DNA from: DAOOPX01 sp964653045
GTDB lineage: Bacteria; Patescibacteriota; Microgenomatia; UBA1400; PJMF01
Direction of reading: 5' to 3'
NCBI GenBank assembly: GCA_964653045.1
Contig: CAZZBW010000006.1
Location: 1 to 55,155 of the forward strand
Length of the DNA: 55,155 nucleotides
In this document: one piece after another, positions 1-7,281 of the stretch
How positions within the stretch are numbered: the stretch's first letter is position 1
Layout of the letters: every line of letters starts with the position of its first letter
Position numbers and translations under genes: made by a program
Notes under the pieces: model-generated
What the model was told of the DNA's origin: nothing
Seen by the model: the letters and a program-made list of their open reading frames with translations, nothing else
Databases searched by the model: none

Positions 1-57
1 TTGGTCTACTTGAATCAATTAACATAAAGTGCAATATGTATGCGACGCATACAAAAT

Positions 58-86
58 TTGAATTCTCAAATAAACTCTAGTATGCT
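58..86 (+). promoter_or_regulatory. Promoter of first gene, leaderless type
   Basis: TTGAAT (58-63), a 17-bp spacer and TATGCT (81-86) match a sigma70-type promoter. The ATG at 95 lies only 8 nt after the -10 box, so the transcript should begin at or next to the start codon. No Shine-Dalgarno sequence is present. Confidence 0.6.
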
Positions 87-94
87 GAATATTA

Positions 95-457
95 ATGAAA
101 CTAATTTTCAGTTTGTTAATATTTTTTGCAGTAGTTTTTTATTTGATCATGGTTCCCACCAGCCGGCAAATGCGGAGGTGTATTGATCAGGCGCAGGTCG
201 AGTTCGACCGACTCGACCTGCGTAAAGTGACGCGCAATTATGATCTTACCCAAGCAAATTATTGTGCTAGCTCGAAGAAAATAGTTGAGAATGCAGGCAA
301 TTGTTACAACTCTGCCATTGGCTCAAGAATAGTATCGGATCAAGTTGTCGAAGATATATTTGTATTTTTTAATCCTGGAGTACTCACTATTGAGCAAGTG
401 GTAGCGGCACACAATGATAAGTGCGCCGCCCATCCCACAGCTTTATTTTACTTATAG
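95..457 (+). CDS. Small secreted or membrane-anchored hypothetical protein
   Basis: A 120-aa protein that I do not recognise. Residues 4-20 form a single hydrophobic segment (uncleaved anchor or signal peptide), followed by a polar domain with four cysteines (about residues 29, 57, 69 and 110), consistent with an exported fold stabilised by disulfides. The ATG is chosen because of the well-placed promoter at 58-86. A perfect 12-bp inverted repeat lies inside the gene (192-222), coding for residues around QVEFDRLDLR. It is the first of four same-strand envelope genes. Function unknown. Confidence 0.55.
   Translation: MKLIFSLLIFFAVVFYLIMVPTSRQMRRCIDQAQVEFDRLDLRKVTRNYDLTQANYCASSKKIVENAGNCYNSAIGSRIVSDQVVEDIFVFFNPGVLTIEQVVAAHNDKCAAHPTALFYL
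192..222. repeat. Intragenic perfect inverted repeat, 12-bp arms
   Basis: Arms CGCAGGTCGAGT (192-203) and its exact reverse complement (211-222), loop 7 nt. Lies wholly inside the 120-aa gene. Confidence 0.9.
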
Positions 458-527
458 TCTTGAGACTTTATTGAAAAAAATAGTTTACCTAGAGTATCTG
501 TAGAAGATTAGAGAGTGGCTTTTGCAA

Positions 528-557
528 TTGACTAATGGTTGTTATTGTTAGTATTAT
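528..557 (+). promoter_or_regulatory. Promoter that fixes the start of the next gene
   Basis: TTGACT (528-533), 18-bp spacer, TATTAT (552-557). The ATG at 565 follows the -10 by 7 nt. Upstream in-frame ATGs at 535 and 559 fall between the promoter elements or too close behind the -10 box, so 565 is the likely start. Confidence 0.55.
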
Positions 558-564
558 GCTTGAT

Positions 565-2028
565 ATGGAAGAAACACAGACCCAGATTAGTCAGGATAAT
601 TTAATGATGCCAGCGACAGAGATGCCCACTCCAGTAGGAGAGGATTTGTTGTTGGGGCAGATGAAGACAGCGCCAGCCAACAAGCGCCCACCTCATTTTT
701 TGATCAGTTTGATCGTGCTGCTAATCATGAGTATCTCGGTTCTGGCTTTTTTTGTGCTTAATCCTCTCGAGCCAACGAGCGTGATGAATACTGCCACTAA
801 TCCGGTTGTGATTACAAAACCACTTTTTTTGCAGGTGCCGACATTTGAGCGGGCGGTTACCTTGGTCGAAGGTGAAATGTTGGTTGAAGGCAAAACTTTG
901 CCAAATACTACCGTAGCGATTCTTTCCGATGTTGATGAAGTAATTGTTGATAGTGATGACGTAGGGTCATTCCGAGAAACTTTAGTCGTAGGTAAGGATG
1001 GTGGATTAGTTCAGGTGGTAGCCTTTGGTGATGATAATCAAGAAAAAACACTGAGTTACGACCTCACAACCGCACCAATTAATGTTCTGGGCAAGACTGA
1101 TACAAAAACCAATAATGGCAAAAGTGATCAGAGTTCGGCAGCTGCAGCTGCCGCCAAAGATAAAGAAGACAAAACCAAGGTTGAGCCCGCGTCGGCTGTA
1201 GGAGTAGGTAAGGTTACCACTGAAAAAGTCACTCCCACAAAACCAGTAGAGCTTCTCAAGCCTGTCGTAGCCAAGCCAACCAAGGCTGTCGCGGAAATCA
1301 AGTTTAAAGAAGAAACAACACAGGAAATAGAAGACTTTGTGTTGGAGAAAACTGAGATCAAGCGTGTGGAAAAATTGGGCGTGAACAAGTTAATGTCTGA
1401 GCTAAATCAAGAAGGTACAGCTAGCGCCGGATTGGAAGAACAGAAAAGATTCCAGAATATGCAAGCCGAGCCTGCTACTGATACTGCTGAGATGAGGCGG
1501 CGTGCGGTATCTGGGGTCGTCACCAGTCTGGAGGAGGGAATGCTGGTTTTATCCCACCAGATTCATCGAGAACGGGTTAACACAATATATCTTAATGGTA
1601 GCACCATTATCTCTTCTAAAGCAGGTGTGGGTTTGACTATAGCTGAGATAAGTGTGGGTATGCGGTTAGCAGTGGTAGGTATTTCTAGCGACGATGGACT
1701 GCTAGCTTCAAGAATTCATGTGATCCCGGGTTCAGCAACTGGGGTTTTTGAAAAAAACCCAGTACCGACTGGAATTAGTGATGTGGACGAAGGCGTAAGT
1801 ATCACTCCAATCCCGACGGCATCAGTTTCGGTGACACCAGCTCTCTCTCCCACACCAAGTAGCTTGGTTTCGGTCACTCCTGAAGTCTCGCTTTCACCAA
1901 CTGCTTCTCCCACCATCACGATTGCTCCAACCGAATCAATATCTCCAACTGCATCTCCAGAACCAACTGAGGAGCCTACTCCGGAACCAACTGAGGAGCC
2001 TACTCCGGAACCAACTGAGGAACTATAA
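565..2028 (+). CDS. Membrane-anchored surface protein with Pro/Thr/Glu-rich tail
   Basis: About 487 aa. A cytoplasmic head of some 45 residues is followed by one transmembrane segment (LISLIVLLIMSISVLAFFVL), an Ig-like or bacterial surface beta domain (VTLVEGEMLVEGKTLPNTTV...), a long Lys/Glu/Ala linker, and a small beta-barrel-like domain (MRRRAVSGVVTSLEEGMLVL ... SRIHVIPG) that resembles the DUF5666/OB-type modules of CPR surface proteins. The tail is low-complexity Ser/Thr/Pro ending in EPTEEPTP repeats (24-bp tandem DNA repeat at 1960-2022). Start chosen at 565 from the promoter position. Likely a cell-surface protein; exact function unknown. Confidence 0.6.
   Translation: MEETQTQISQDNLMMPATEMPTPVGEDLLLGQMKTAPANKRPPHFLISLIVLLIMSISVLAFFVLNPLEPTSVMNTATNPVVITKPLFLQVPTFERAVTLVEGEMLVEGKTLPNTTVAILSDVDEVIVDSDDVGSFRETLVVGKDGGLVQVVAFGDDNQEKTLSYDLTTAPINVLGKTDTKTNNGKSDQSSAAAAAAKDKEDKTKVEPASAVGVGKVTTEKVTPTKPVELLKPVVAKPTKAVAEIKFKEETTQEIEDFVLEKTEIKRVEKLGVNKLMSELNQEGTASAGLEEQKRFQNMQAEPATDTAEMRRRAVSGVVTSLEEGMLVLSHQIHRERVNTIYLNGSTIISSKAGVGLTIAEISVGMRLAVVGISSDDGLLASRIHVIPGSATGVFEKNPVPTGISDVDEGVSITPIPTASVSVTPALSPTPSSLVSVTPEVSLSPTASPTITIAPTESISPTASPEPTEEPTPEPTEEPTPEPTEEL
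1960..2022 (+). repeat. 24-bp tandem repeat coding for EPTEEPTP
   Basis: About 2.6 head-to-tail copies of a 24-bp unit (copies begin at 1960, 1984 and 2008), in frame, making the Pro/Thr/Glu tail. The number of units is likely to vary between strains by slippage. Confidence 0.85.
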
Positions 2029-2088
2029 CGGGTTCTCGTTGGAAATAAACCGAGATGCCGATTTGGGGTAAGATAGGTTGAGGAGCAG

Positions 2089-2766
2089 ATGAAGGAAAAC
2101 CATTCAACCCGCAACCGAGCAGCCAAAATCAGTTTCGATATTTTTGTCTTAAGTTTGGGAGTAATTGCAATTTTTCTGTTGGTTTTTGCTAGTGGCTCTT
2201 TACCTTTTGCCACCAACAAATTTTACTTTCTCCAGGCGCTTGGCATGATTTTTGCTTACTTTGTTCTACTGCTTTTGTTTGGGTATGGTTTCAATTATTT
2301 AATGATAACCAAGCAATGGGAGAAGTGCGGTTGTATTAGTAAAATTCCCTTACGTTTTCGAAAGTTAACTAATGTCCTTTTCTATACTTTTTGGGTGGGA
2401 ATAAGTGCCCTGATCACCTTATTTGTGATTGGCAATGTTTGGATAGGTTTTGATGTGAAAAATCTTTGCCAAGAAACGAGAGTTGAGTACGGAGGTAATT
2501 GCGTTGATTCATTGTCCGCCTTACTAAATGATGATACCAGGGGATTTAGAGCCCGAAATTCCGCCATTTGGGCCTTGGGCCAGCTGGGTGACGCCCGCGC
2601 CTTACCGGTTTTACGTCAGTACTACACTGGTGTGATACCAGATAAAGAGCCGTTAGATGAGATGATTAGCCAATATGAGTTAAAAAAGGCCATCAATCTT
2701 GCTAATGGGGGAGTTAATATTTCCACCTGGTTTTGGCGATCAGCGCGCCAACCCATGATATACTGA
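2089..2766 (+). CDS. Multi-pass membrane protein with HEAT-repeat motif
   Basis: 225 aa with three or four transmembrane segments (about residues 12-35, 45-70 and 95-120) and a C-terminal soluble part containing one clear HEAT/armadillo-like unit, FRARNSAIWALGQLGDARALPVL (about residues 150-172), a module used for protein-protein contact. A strong GAGGAG ribosome-binding site lies 3-8 nt before the ATG, unlike the leaderless genes nearby. It is followed after 4 nt by the Excalibur-domain gene, so the two are probably co-transcribed. I cannot name a specific family. Confidence 0.55.
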   Translation: MKENHSTRNRAAKISFDIFVLSLGVIAIFLLVFASGSLPFATNKFYFLQALGMIFAYFVLLLLFGYGFNYLMITKQWEKCGCISKIPLRFRKLTNVLFYTFWVGISALITLFVIGNVWIGFDVKNLCQETRVEYGGNCVDSLSALLNDDTRGFRARNSAIWALGQLGDARALPVLRQYYTGVIPDKEPLDEMISQYELKKAINLANGGVNISTWFWRSARQPMIY

Positions 2767-2770
2767 GAGC

Positions 2771-3262
2771 ATGAATAATCAAGACACAGCTGTAGAAAAA
2801 ACCCCTGAAGTCAAGGAGGTGTCAAAATTGAAAAAGGCGCGGGGGAATCGCAAGCTCCGCATGGGACTGATTCTGTTTTTGATTGCAGTGGTGGCATTAC
2901 TTTTCATCATCTTCGAAAAAATGCGAATTGGGCTAATCATAATTTTAGTTATTCTCTTGTCGGCGTTAGGTTTGGAGTTTTTTGGAACGGATTGGGATCT
3001 GCAAAAACTGTGGGAAACTAAATCATTTGAACAGTCCAAGATTGTGCGTGATGAAGCAGGCAACTTTTTGTACGACAAATTTGGTAATATTACCACTGAC
3101 TCAACTGTGGGTAAGCTAGCCGATGAGTATAACTGTGATGATTTTACAACCCAGCCAGAAGCTCAACTTTTCTACGAGAAAATGGGAGGAGTTGGTAACG
3201 ACGTCAACCGCCTCGATGGCGATAAAGACACCGAGGCGTGTGAGAGCTTGCCTCAAAATTAG
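2771..3262 (+). CDS. Membrane protein with Excalibur-like calcium-binding domain
   Basis: 163 aa. Basic N-terminus, two adjacent hydrophobic segments (residues 31-48 and 52-70), and a C-terminal domain with the Excalibur pattern: YNCDDF (C122), then NRLDGDKDTEACE (D149, D151, D153, C157). This family is known as a small extracellular domain with a DxDxDGxxCE calcium loop next to a disulfide. Here the usual G is T. Probably exposed on the cell surface. Ends 17 nt before the convergent cupin gene. Confidence 0.6.
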   Translation: MNNQDTAVEKTPEVKEVSKLKKARGNRKLRMGLILFLIAVVALLFIIFEKMRIGLIIILVILLSALGLEFFGTDWDLQKLWETKSFEQSKIVRDEAGNFLYDKFGNITTDSTVGKLADEYNCDDFTTQPEAQLFYEKMGGVGNDVNRLDGDKDTEACESLPQN

Positions 3263-3279
3263 CTGATTAATATCCTAGT

Positions 3280-3666
3280 TTAATGGTGCCCAGCGGCTTC
3301 GGCGGCGTCCGCATCAGCTTTGGTAGCATGAACAGTGTTAGCGGGATGATTGGGGGGTGAGTAGATTGTGTATAGCTTGAGTGTTTCAGTTTCTGAAGTG
3401 TTAATGACGTTATGTTCAGCTCCCGCTGGCACAATAAAGGCGTCTTCCTCATGGAAAACGTGCTCTTCACCATTAATCACCAACATTCCTTCTCCCTCTT
3501 CGACGCGGAAAAATTGATCGGTGTGAGGATGGACTTCTTGTCCAATTTCTTCGAGAGGTAGGAGCGACATCACGACAAGCTGAGAGTGGTCACCAGTGTA
3601 TAGAACTTGGCGGAAGTTGGTATTGGCAGTGGTGATGTCCTCAATATTTTGTAAATAACCAGTCAT
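3280..3666 (-). CDS. Cupin-domain protein
   Basis: 128 aa, a single conserved-barrel cupin. Motif 1 is HPHTDQFFRVEEGEG (two His ligands, with Q where Glu is usual) and motif 2 is VPAGAEHNVIN (His ligand). Family members bind a divalent metal and range from isomerases to small stress proteins, so the substrate cannot be told. The tail is Ala/Asp/His-rich and ends in HH. A GAAAGG ribosome-binding site precedes the ATG. Before the IS insertion its promoter region would have been next to the recR 3' end. Confidence 0.75.
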   Translation of the reverse strand: MTGYLQNIEDITTANTNFRQVLYTGDHSQLVVMSLLPLEEIGQEVHPHTDQFFRVEEGEGMLVINGEEHVFHEEDAFIVPAGAEHNVINTSETETLKLYTIYSPPNHPANTVHATKADADAAEAAGHH

Positions 3667-3754
3667 ATAACCTTTCGTTTAAATAATAATGTACACATAT
3701 TAACAAAAGTTAATGTATTTCATTGTAACAAATTTGTAAGAGATGTGTGAGTAA

Positions 3755-3779
3755 TGTTATAGGCACGCACTTTCCGGAA
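3755..3779 (+). repeat. Left terminal inverted repeat of the IS
   Basis: Reads TGTTATAGGCACGC then ACTTTCCGGAA. The last codons and the stop codon of the transposase (NFPESACL*) are encoded within this repeat. Confidence 0.75.
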
Positions 3780-4794
3780 AATTACTTTGTACAAATTGCA
3801 TAGGTGATTGGTAATTTAGTGACATATGTGGTCGTTTAGTGTTGTACCAATTTAGATACCCAGCTAGTTTATCCTGAAAAGCATCTAAGTCATAGTAGAT
3901 CTCATCGTTTCTGTTGATAAACTCCTCTTGGATTGTCCTGTTGAAGCGCTCAACTACGCCATTAATCTTGGGTGAGCGAGGGTAGATAAATTGGTGGGCG
4001 ATGTTTTGTTCTTCTAGATACTTGTGAAACTCTTTGAAGAACTCACTACCGTTATCTGTTTGGACAACATGAATTGGGTAAGAGCACAACTTTTCAAATT
4101 CTTGAAAGGTAATCTTGGCTTGCTTACTAGAAAGTGATCTCACTTTCCTCACATGGGCAAACTTAGTGTAGATATCAATACAACACATAAAATTATGTCT
4201 GATATTATCGATGTAAATCACTACACTATCCATTTCAATATATCCTGGTTTGGTCACTTTTGGTGATCTTGCTGTCCTGTCTTGAGCAAACTTGTTTTTT
4301 CTCTTAACCTTCTTAGGTCGGTCATAAAAGAGATTCCTTCTTTTAATTACTTTTGAAATGGTTCTACAACTAATTGAGCTAATACCAAGCTCTCGGGCAT
4401 ATTGATCAAGAAAGATCTTGATCTTCTCTCTACCAATATTGCCGTACTGCTGTCTGAATTCACGAATAAACTGTACCAATCTCCAATCTGTGGTCATCGA
4501 TCTTAGATGTTTTGGTCGTGTCTTTTTAGGGACTAGAGATAATAATGCTCTTCCAGATTTCTCATAAGACCTCCTCCAATCATAGAGAGTTGATTTACCA
4601 ATCTTAAATGCAGAAACAACTGATTTCCAACCATACTGGTAGTAATGCTCTAGTATATGAAGTCTAAACTTACCTGGATCTGATTTATCAAAATTAAGAG
4701 CGTTTTCAAGAGTTTTCATCAGCCAATCATACTGACTTTGCTGACCAAACCACTCCATTCTTCTTCTAATTCTGGTTGATTGACCTACTTTCAC
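3757..4794 (-). CDS. IS481-like DDE transposase
   Basis: 345 aa. N-terminal helix-turn-helix (about residues 45-80, WKSVVSAFKIGKSTLYDWRR), a second HTH-like region, then an rve integrase core with the catalytic triad D189 (EMDSVVIY), D247 (QTDNGSEF) and E282 (NGVVERFNR), giving DD35E spacing, and the typical YNTKRPHMSL C-terminal motif. Full length with all catalytic residues, so probably active. Starts with GTG at 4794, three bases after the recR stop. Its ribosome-binding site (GGAAAGG) lies inside the end of recR. Confidence 0.9.
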   Translation of the reverse strand: MKVGQSTRIRRRMEWFGQQSQYDWLMKTLENALNFDKSDPGKFRLHILEHYYQYGWKSVVSAFKIGKSTLYDWRRSYEKSGRALLSLVPKKTRPKHLRSMTTDWRLVQFIREFRQQYGNIGREKIKIFLDQYARELGISSISCRTISKVIKRRNLFYDRPKKVKRKNKFAQDRTARSPKVTKPGYIEMDSVVIYIDNIRHNFMCCIDIYTKFAHVRKVRSLSSKQAKITFQEFEKLCSYPIHVVQTDNGSEFFKEFHKYLEEQNIAHQFIYPRSPKINGVVERFNRTIQEEFINRNDEIYYDLDAFQDKLAGYLNWYNTKRPHMSLNYQSPMQFVQSNFPESACL

Positions 4795-4797
4795 AGC

Positions 4798-5454
4798 TTA
4801 CCTTTCCATTCCGGAAAGTATCGTGCCTAAAACAATGGAGCGACGGCCTTCGAGGGCGCGGCGGAGAGTGATGCTATCGGCATACTCGACGTCCGCGCCA
4901 ATTGGTAAACCATGACCGATGCGGGTGATTTTGAGATCAGCAAAATCACCCGCATCCAAGTTTTTTTTCAGATAATCAACAATATAGAGCGCGGTCGCCT
5001 CCCCTTCCATAGTTGGATTGGTAGCCAAGATTAATTCATTAACCCCACTTAATCGATTTTTTATATCTCGTAAAAAAAGTTGGTCCGGACCAATGTTTTG
5101 CATCGGCGCAATGTGTCCATGCAAAACGTGATACTGGCCGTGAAATTGCTCGGTGCGCTCCAATGCCACCAAATCTAGGGGTTGTTCCACCACACAGAGG
5201 GAAGTGGCATCACGGTCCGCATCGGCACAAATCACACATGGATTAACTTCGCTTACGTGGTGGCAGCTATCGCATAAAACTGTTTCGCGCCTGAGGGCGC
5301 GTAATCTCTCTGCAAACTTATCCAGTTCTTCGACTGGCATATGCAATAAGTAAAAAACCATGCGCTGGGCAGATTTTGGTCCAATTCCGGGCAATCTTTC
5401 AAAAGACTCAACTAACTGGCGAATTGCCTTGGGCAGTTTGGCTAAATTTGACAT
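4798..5454 (-). CDS. recR: Recombination mediator RecR
   Basis: 218 aa. N-terminal helix-hairpin-helix (RLPGIGPKSAQRMVFYLL), Cys4 zinc finger (CDSCHHVSEVNPCVIC), Toprim domain (SLCVVEQPLDLVALE ... LATNPTMEGEATALYI) and a C-terminal Walker-B-like helix. Acts with RecO/RecF to load RecA at gaps. The family normally stops just after the GRR motif, but here the frame runs on for about 11 residues (VLGTILSGMER) coded by the IS end, which also supplies the stop codon. Eleven bases downstream of tmk in a same-strand operon. Contains a 16-bp perfect inverted repeat (4918-4956). Confidence 0.93.
   Translation of the reverse strand: MSNLAKLPKAIRQLVESFERLPGIGPKSAQRMVFYLLHMPVEELDKFAERLRALRRETVLCDSCHHVSEVNPCVICADADRDATSLCVVEQPLDLVALERTEQFHGQYHVLHGHIAPMQNIGPDQLFLRDIKNRLSGVNELILATNPTMEGEATALYIVDYLKKNLDAGDFADLKITRIGHGLPIGADVEYADSITLRRALEGRRSIVLGTILSGMER
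4809..4834 (-). repeat. Right terminal inverted repeat of the IS, inside recR
   Basis: On the minus strand this reads TGTTTTAGGCACGATACTTTC and on to CCGGAA. It is translated as the novel C-terminal tail of RecR. Confidence 0.75.
4918..4956. repeat. Intragenic perfect inverted repeat, 16-bp arms
   Basis: Arms GATGCGGGTGATTTTG (4918-4933) and its exact complement (4941-4956), loop 7 nt, inside recR. One of the longest hairpins in the window. Confidence 0.92.
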
Positions 5455-5464
5455 AACTAAATAA

Positions 5465-6106
5465 TCATTTTTTTAGTTTACTTTTCACAGCTTGCCAAAC
5501 TGCTTGTTCCACTTCTTCCTTACTCTTCCCCGCATCAACTACCAGCCAGCGTCCTGATTGATCTTCCTCAGCCAGCTCTAAGTACGCATCTCTGACCTTT
5601 TGATGAAAATCAATATTTTCCATATCTAGTCGATCCATCTTGTTGCTTTCAACTCGTCTCTGTAATCCTTCCTTGACTGGCACATCTAAAAGAATGGTCA
5701 AATCAGGCAATGTTTTGTTGGTGGAAATATCGTTGAGCTGATCAATCAACTCACGACCAAAACCCCGGACCATTCCCTGATAAACCACACTGCTATCGCG
5801 CGACCGGTCCATCAGCACCACCTTACCAGCCGTCAATGACGGCAAAACTAACTCGCGGTAAATCTGGGCTCGCGCAGCTTGAAAAAGTAATACCTCCGTG
5901 GTGTAAGCCATCGTCGAGTTGTGTTTGTTGAGTACCACTTCCCGAATTTGCTCACTAATCTGCGTACCACCTGGCTCACGTAAAACAACTACGTCGAATC
6001 CAGCTTTGAGTAATCGGGTCCGGAGCAAGTAACTTTGAGTGGTCTTGCCACCCCCTTCCCCACCTTCCAAAGTAATGAGAAAACCTTTAGTTTTTTTGTT
6101 TTTCAT
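5465..6106 (-). CDS. tmk: Thymidylate kinase
   Basis: 213 aa, usual family length. Makes dTDP from dTMP with ATP. P-loop EGGEGGGKTTQ (residues 14-24), the DR-type motif LREPGGTQISEQIRE, the substrate-binding region FQAARAQIYRELVLPSL, and the DRSRDSSVVYQG motif (DRY-like), all in order. It lies between the HD-domain gene (21 nt upstream) and recR (10 nt downstream), so it is part of a DNA-precursor operon. Together with ThyA and the deaminase-like gene nearby it completes the thymidylate route. Confidence 0.95.
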   Translation of the reverse strand: MKNKKTKGFLITLEGGEGGGKTTQSYLLRTRLLKAGFDVVVLREPGGTQISEQIREVVLNKHNSTMAYTTEVLLFQAARAQIYRELVLPSLTAGKVVLMDRSRDSSVVYQGMVRGFGRELIDQLNDISTNKTLPDLTILLDVPVKEGLQRRVESNKMDRLDMENIDFHQKVRDAYLELAEEDQSGRWLVVDAGKSKEEVEQAVWQAVKSKLKK

Positions 6107-6127
6107 GCTGATAATACTAACACAACT

Positions 6128-6715
6128 CTAATTTTTCCAATCACCTGCAGAAAATCGGTTTGGGGCACCAATGTGCCACGCATCTGGATCGGTTTGGTAG
6201 ATTTCGTCAAAAAGTTTTTTAGCGGTTTCGGTAAACAAAGTCGAACGAACTTTTTTCCGCATTGGCGCCCATTTGTTGGAAAGCGGATTGCCACGAGCTT
6301 TTTGTTCCATTAATTCCAGATCAACTTCAATATTGTCGGCATCTTTGACAATTTTAGCCTCCAACGTCTTTCTTTGCTCGTACTCTAGGTAAAGGGCTAA
6401 AAATTCATCAGCGATCGATGTATCCACCAATATATCTTTAATCGCTTGATCCTCGTTGCGTTTAGTATAAAGCCGGGAGATATAGTGCACATCACCGGTA
6501 CGACTTTCCGTAATGTCGTGTACCAGCGCCATTTTCACAATTTTGGCAGTGTCGGTTTTTTTTTCTCCTCGCGCAATGATTAGCGCCGTCCAGACTACCC
6601 GCATGGTGTGCTCGGCTAAATTGGCAAAGTTGGAACCAATGAACTGCTTCCAAGTACGCTGAATGAAGCGCAATGTCCCAATTTCGTAGAGAAATTCAGT
6701 ATCTCGGTTGTGCAT
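6128..6715 (-). CDS. HD-domain phosphohydrolase (5'-nucleotidase-like)
   Basis: About 195 aa from the ATG at 6715. An in-frame TTG two codons upstream is less likely, because a TAAGAT -10-like box lies 7 nt before the ATG. The HD metal site is visible: H in NLAEHTMRV, HD in LVHDITESRTGD, and the final D in KDADNIEVDLELMEQ. This matches the YfbR/HDDC2 group, which removes phosphate from deoxynucleoside monophosphates. Placement directly upstream of tmk and near thyA and a dCMP-deaminase-like gene supports a role in deoxynucleotide balance. The exact substrate is an inference. Confidence 0.8.
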   Translation of the reverse strand: MHNRDTEFLYEIGTLRFIQRTWKQFIGSNFANLAEHTMRVVWTALIIARGEKKTDTAKIVKMALVHDITESRTGDVHYISRLYTKRNEDQAIKDILVDTSIADEFLALYLEYEQRKTLEAKIVKDADNIEVDLELMEQKARGNPLSNKWAPMRKKVRSTLFTETAKKLFDEIYQTDPDAWHIGAPNRFSAGDWKN

Positions 6716-6756
6716 AGACAATATCTTATCACCTCACATCAATTAAATTGGCTAAA

Positions 6757-7275
6757 TTAAGGTTTGATCACTTGGTACTCTAGTACCACGGTTTGCGCCG
6801 AAAGCGGGTGGGTAGCCACCAGCTGGAGGCGCAAGTTATCAAAAGGTTGATTAAACAGTCTGACACCATCACCAAACACAATTGGCTCAACGGTAATAAA
6901 TAATCGATCAATCAAGCCTTTTTGCATAAACTGGGTATAAACGCTTGCGCCGCCGCAGATCGCGGCGGCGCCATACCCCCGCTCTGCCAAGTTGGTAAGT
7001 AACGTTTCAGGTTCACCAGCAAATGTTTCTAGCATATCTTTTTCAAGTGGCACTGTCAAAGTTCTCTCTCTAGATAAAACTACAGTTAGCCGGCCGGGTA
7101 ACGGCCGGCCAATGGTCTCAAATGTATTTTTGCCCATGATACACACCCCGATTTCCTTGGTTTTTTGGGCAAACCAACTAGCATCCTCTTTACTCGTCCA
7201 GGCAGTAGAGGGCACACTTGGATCTTGAGCAATAAAACCATCAGCGCTGGTGGCAACAATCAGTGATACTTCCAT
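6757..7275 (-). CDS. Dihydrofolate reductase family protein
   Basis: 172 aa. N-terminus VSLIVATSADGFIAQD, then MGKNTFETIGRPLPGRLTVVLSR and AICGGASVYTQFMQKGLIDRLFITVEPIVFGDGVRLF, the DHFR / RibD-C fold with its NADPH-binding GGxxxY segment. It has features of both FolA and the RibD C-terminal reductase group, so a strict folA assignment is not safe. ThyA turns methylene-THF into DHF, so a DHFR in the same neighbourhood fits recycling of the cofactor. Six bases downstream of the Maf-like gene. Contains a 10-bp inverted repeat (6947-6971). Confidence 0.8.
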   Translation of the reverse strand: MEVSLIVATSADGFIAQDPSVPSTAWTSKEDASWFAQKTKEIGVCIMGKNTFETIGRPLPGRLTVVLSRERTLTVPLEKDMLETFAGEPETLLTNLAERGYGAAAICGGASVYTQFMQKGLIDRLFITVEPIVFGDGVRLFNQPFDNLRLQLVATHPLSAQTVVLEYQVIKP

Positions 7276-7281
7276 CTTTTG

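Larger units (their letters stand above)
3755..4834 (-). mobile_element. IS481-like insertion sequence, about 1080 bp
   Basis: A DDE transposase gene fills the element. The ends are near-perfect inverted repeats: left 3755-3779 and right 4809-4834 share TGTT(A/T)TAGGCACG and ACTTTCCGGAA, with one short length difference between them. Both begin TGTT, as is typical of IS3/IS481-type ends. I find no convincing target-site duplication, so the flanks may have been rearranged after insertion. The right end lies inside the recR reading frame (see recR). Confidence 0.75.

Noticed and set aside
1716..2219. Antisense ORF with VGSSVGSG repeats, and similar antisense ORFs at 36554-36991 and 39279-39650
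   Set aside because: They are reverse readings of Thr/Pro-rich linkers in real genes; the repeats come from the coding strand.
3740..4850. Target-site duplication of the IS
   Set aside because: Flanks GAGTAA on the left and ATGGAG on the right do not match over any convincing length.
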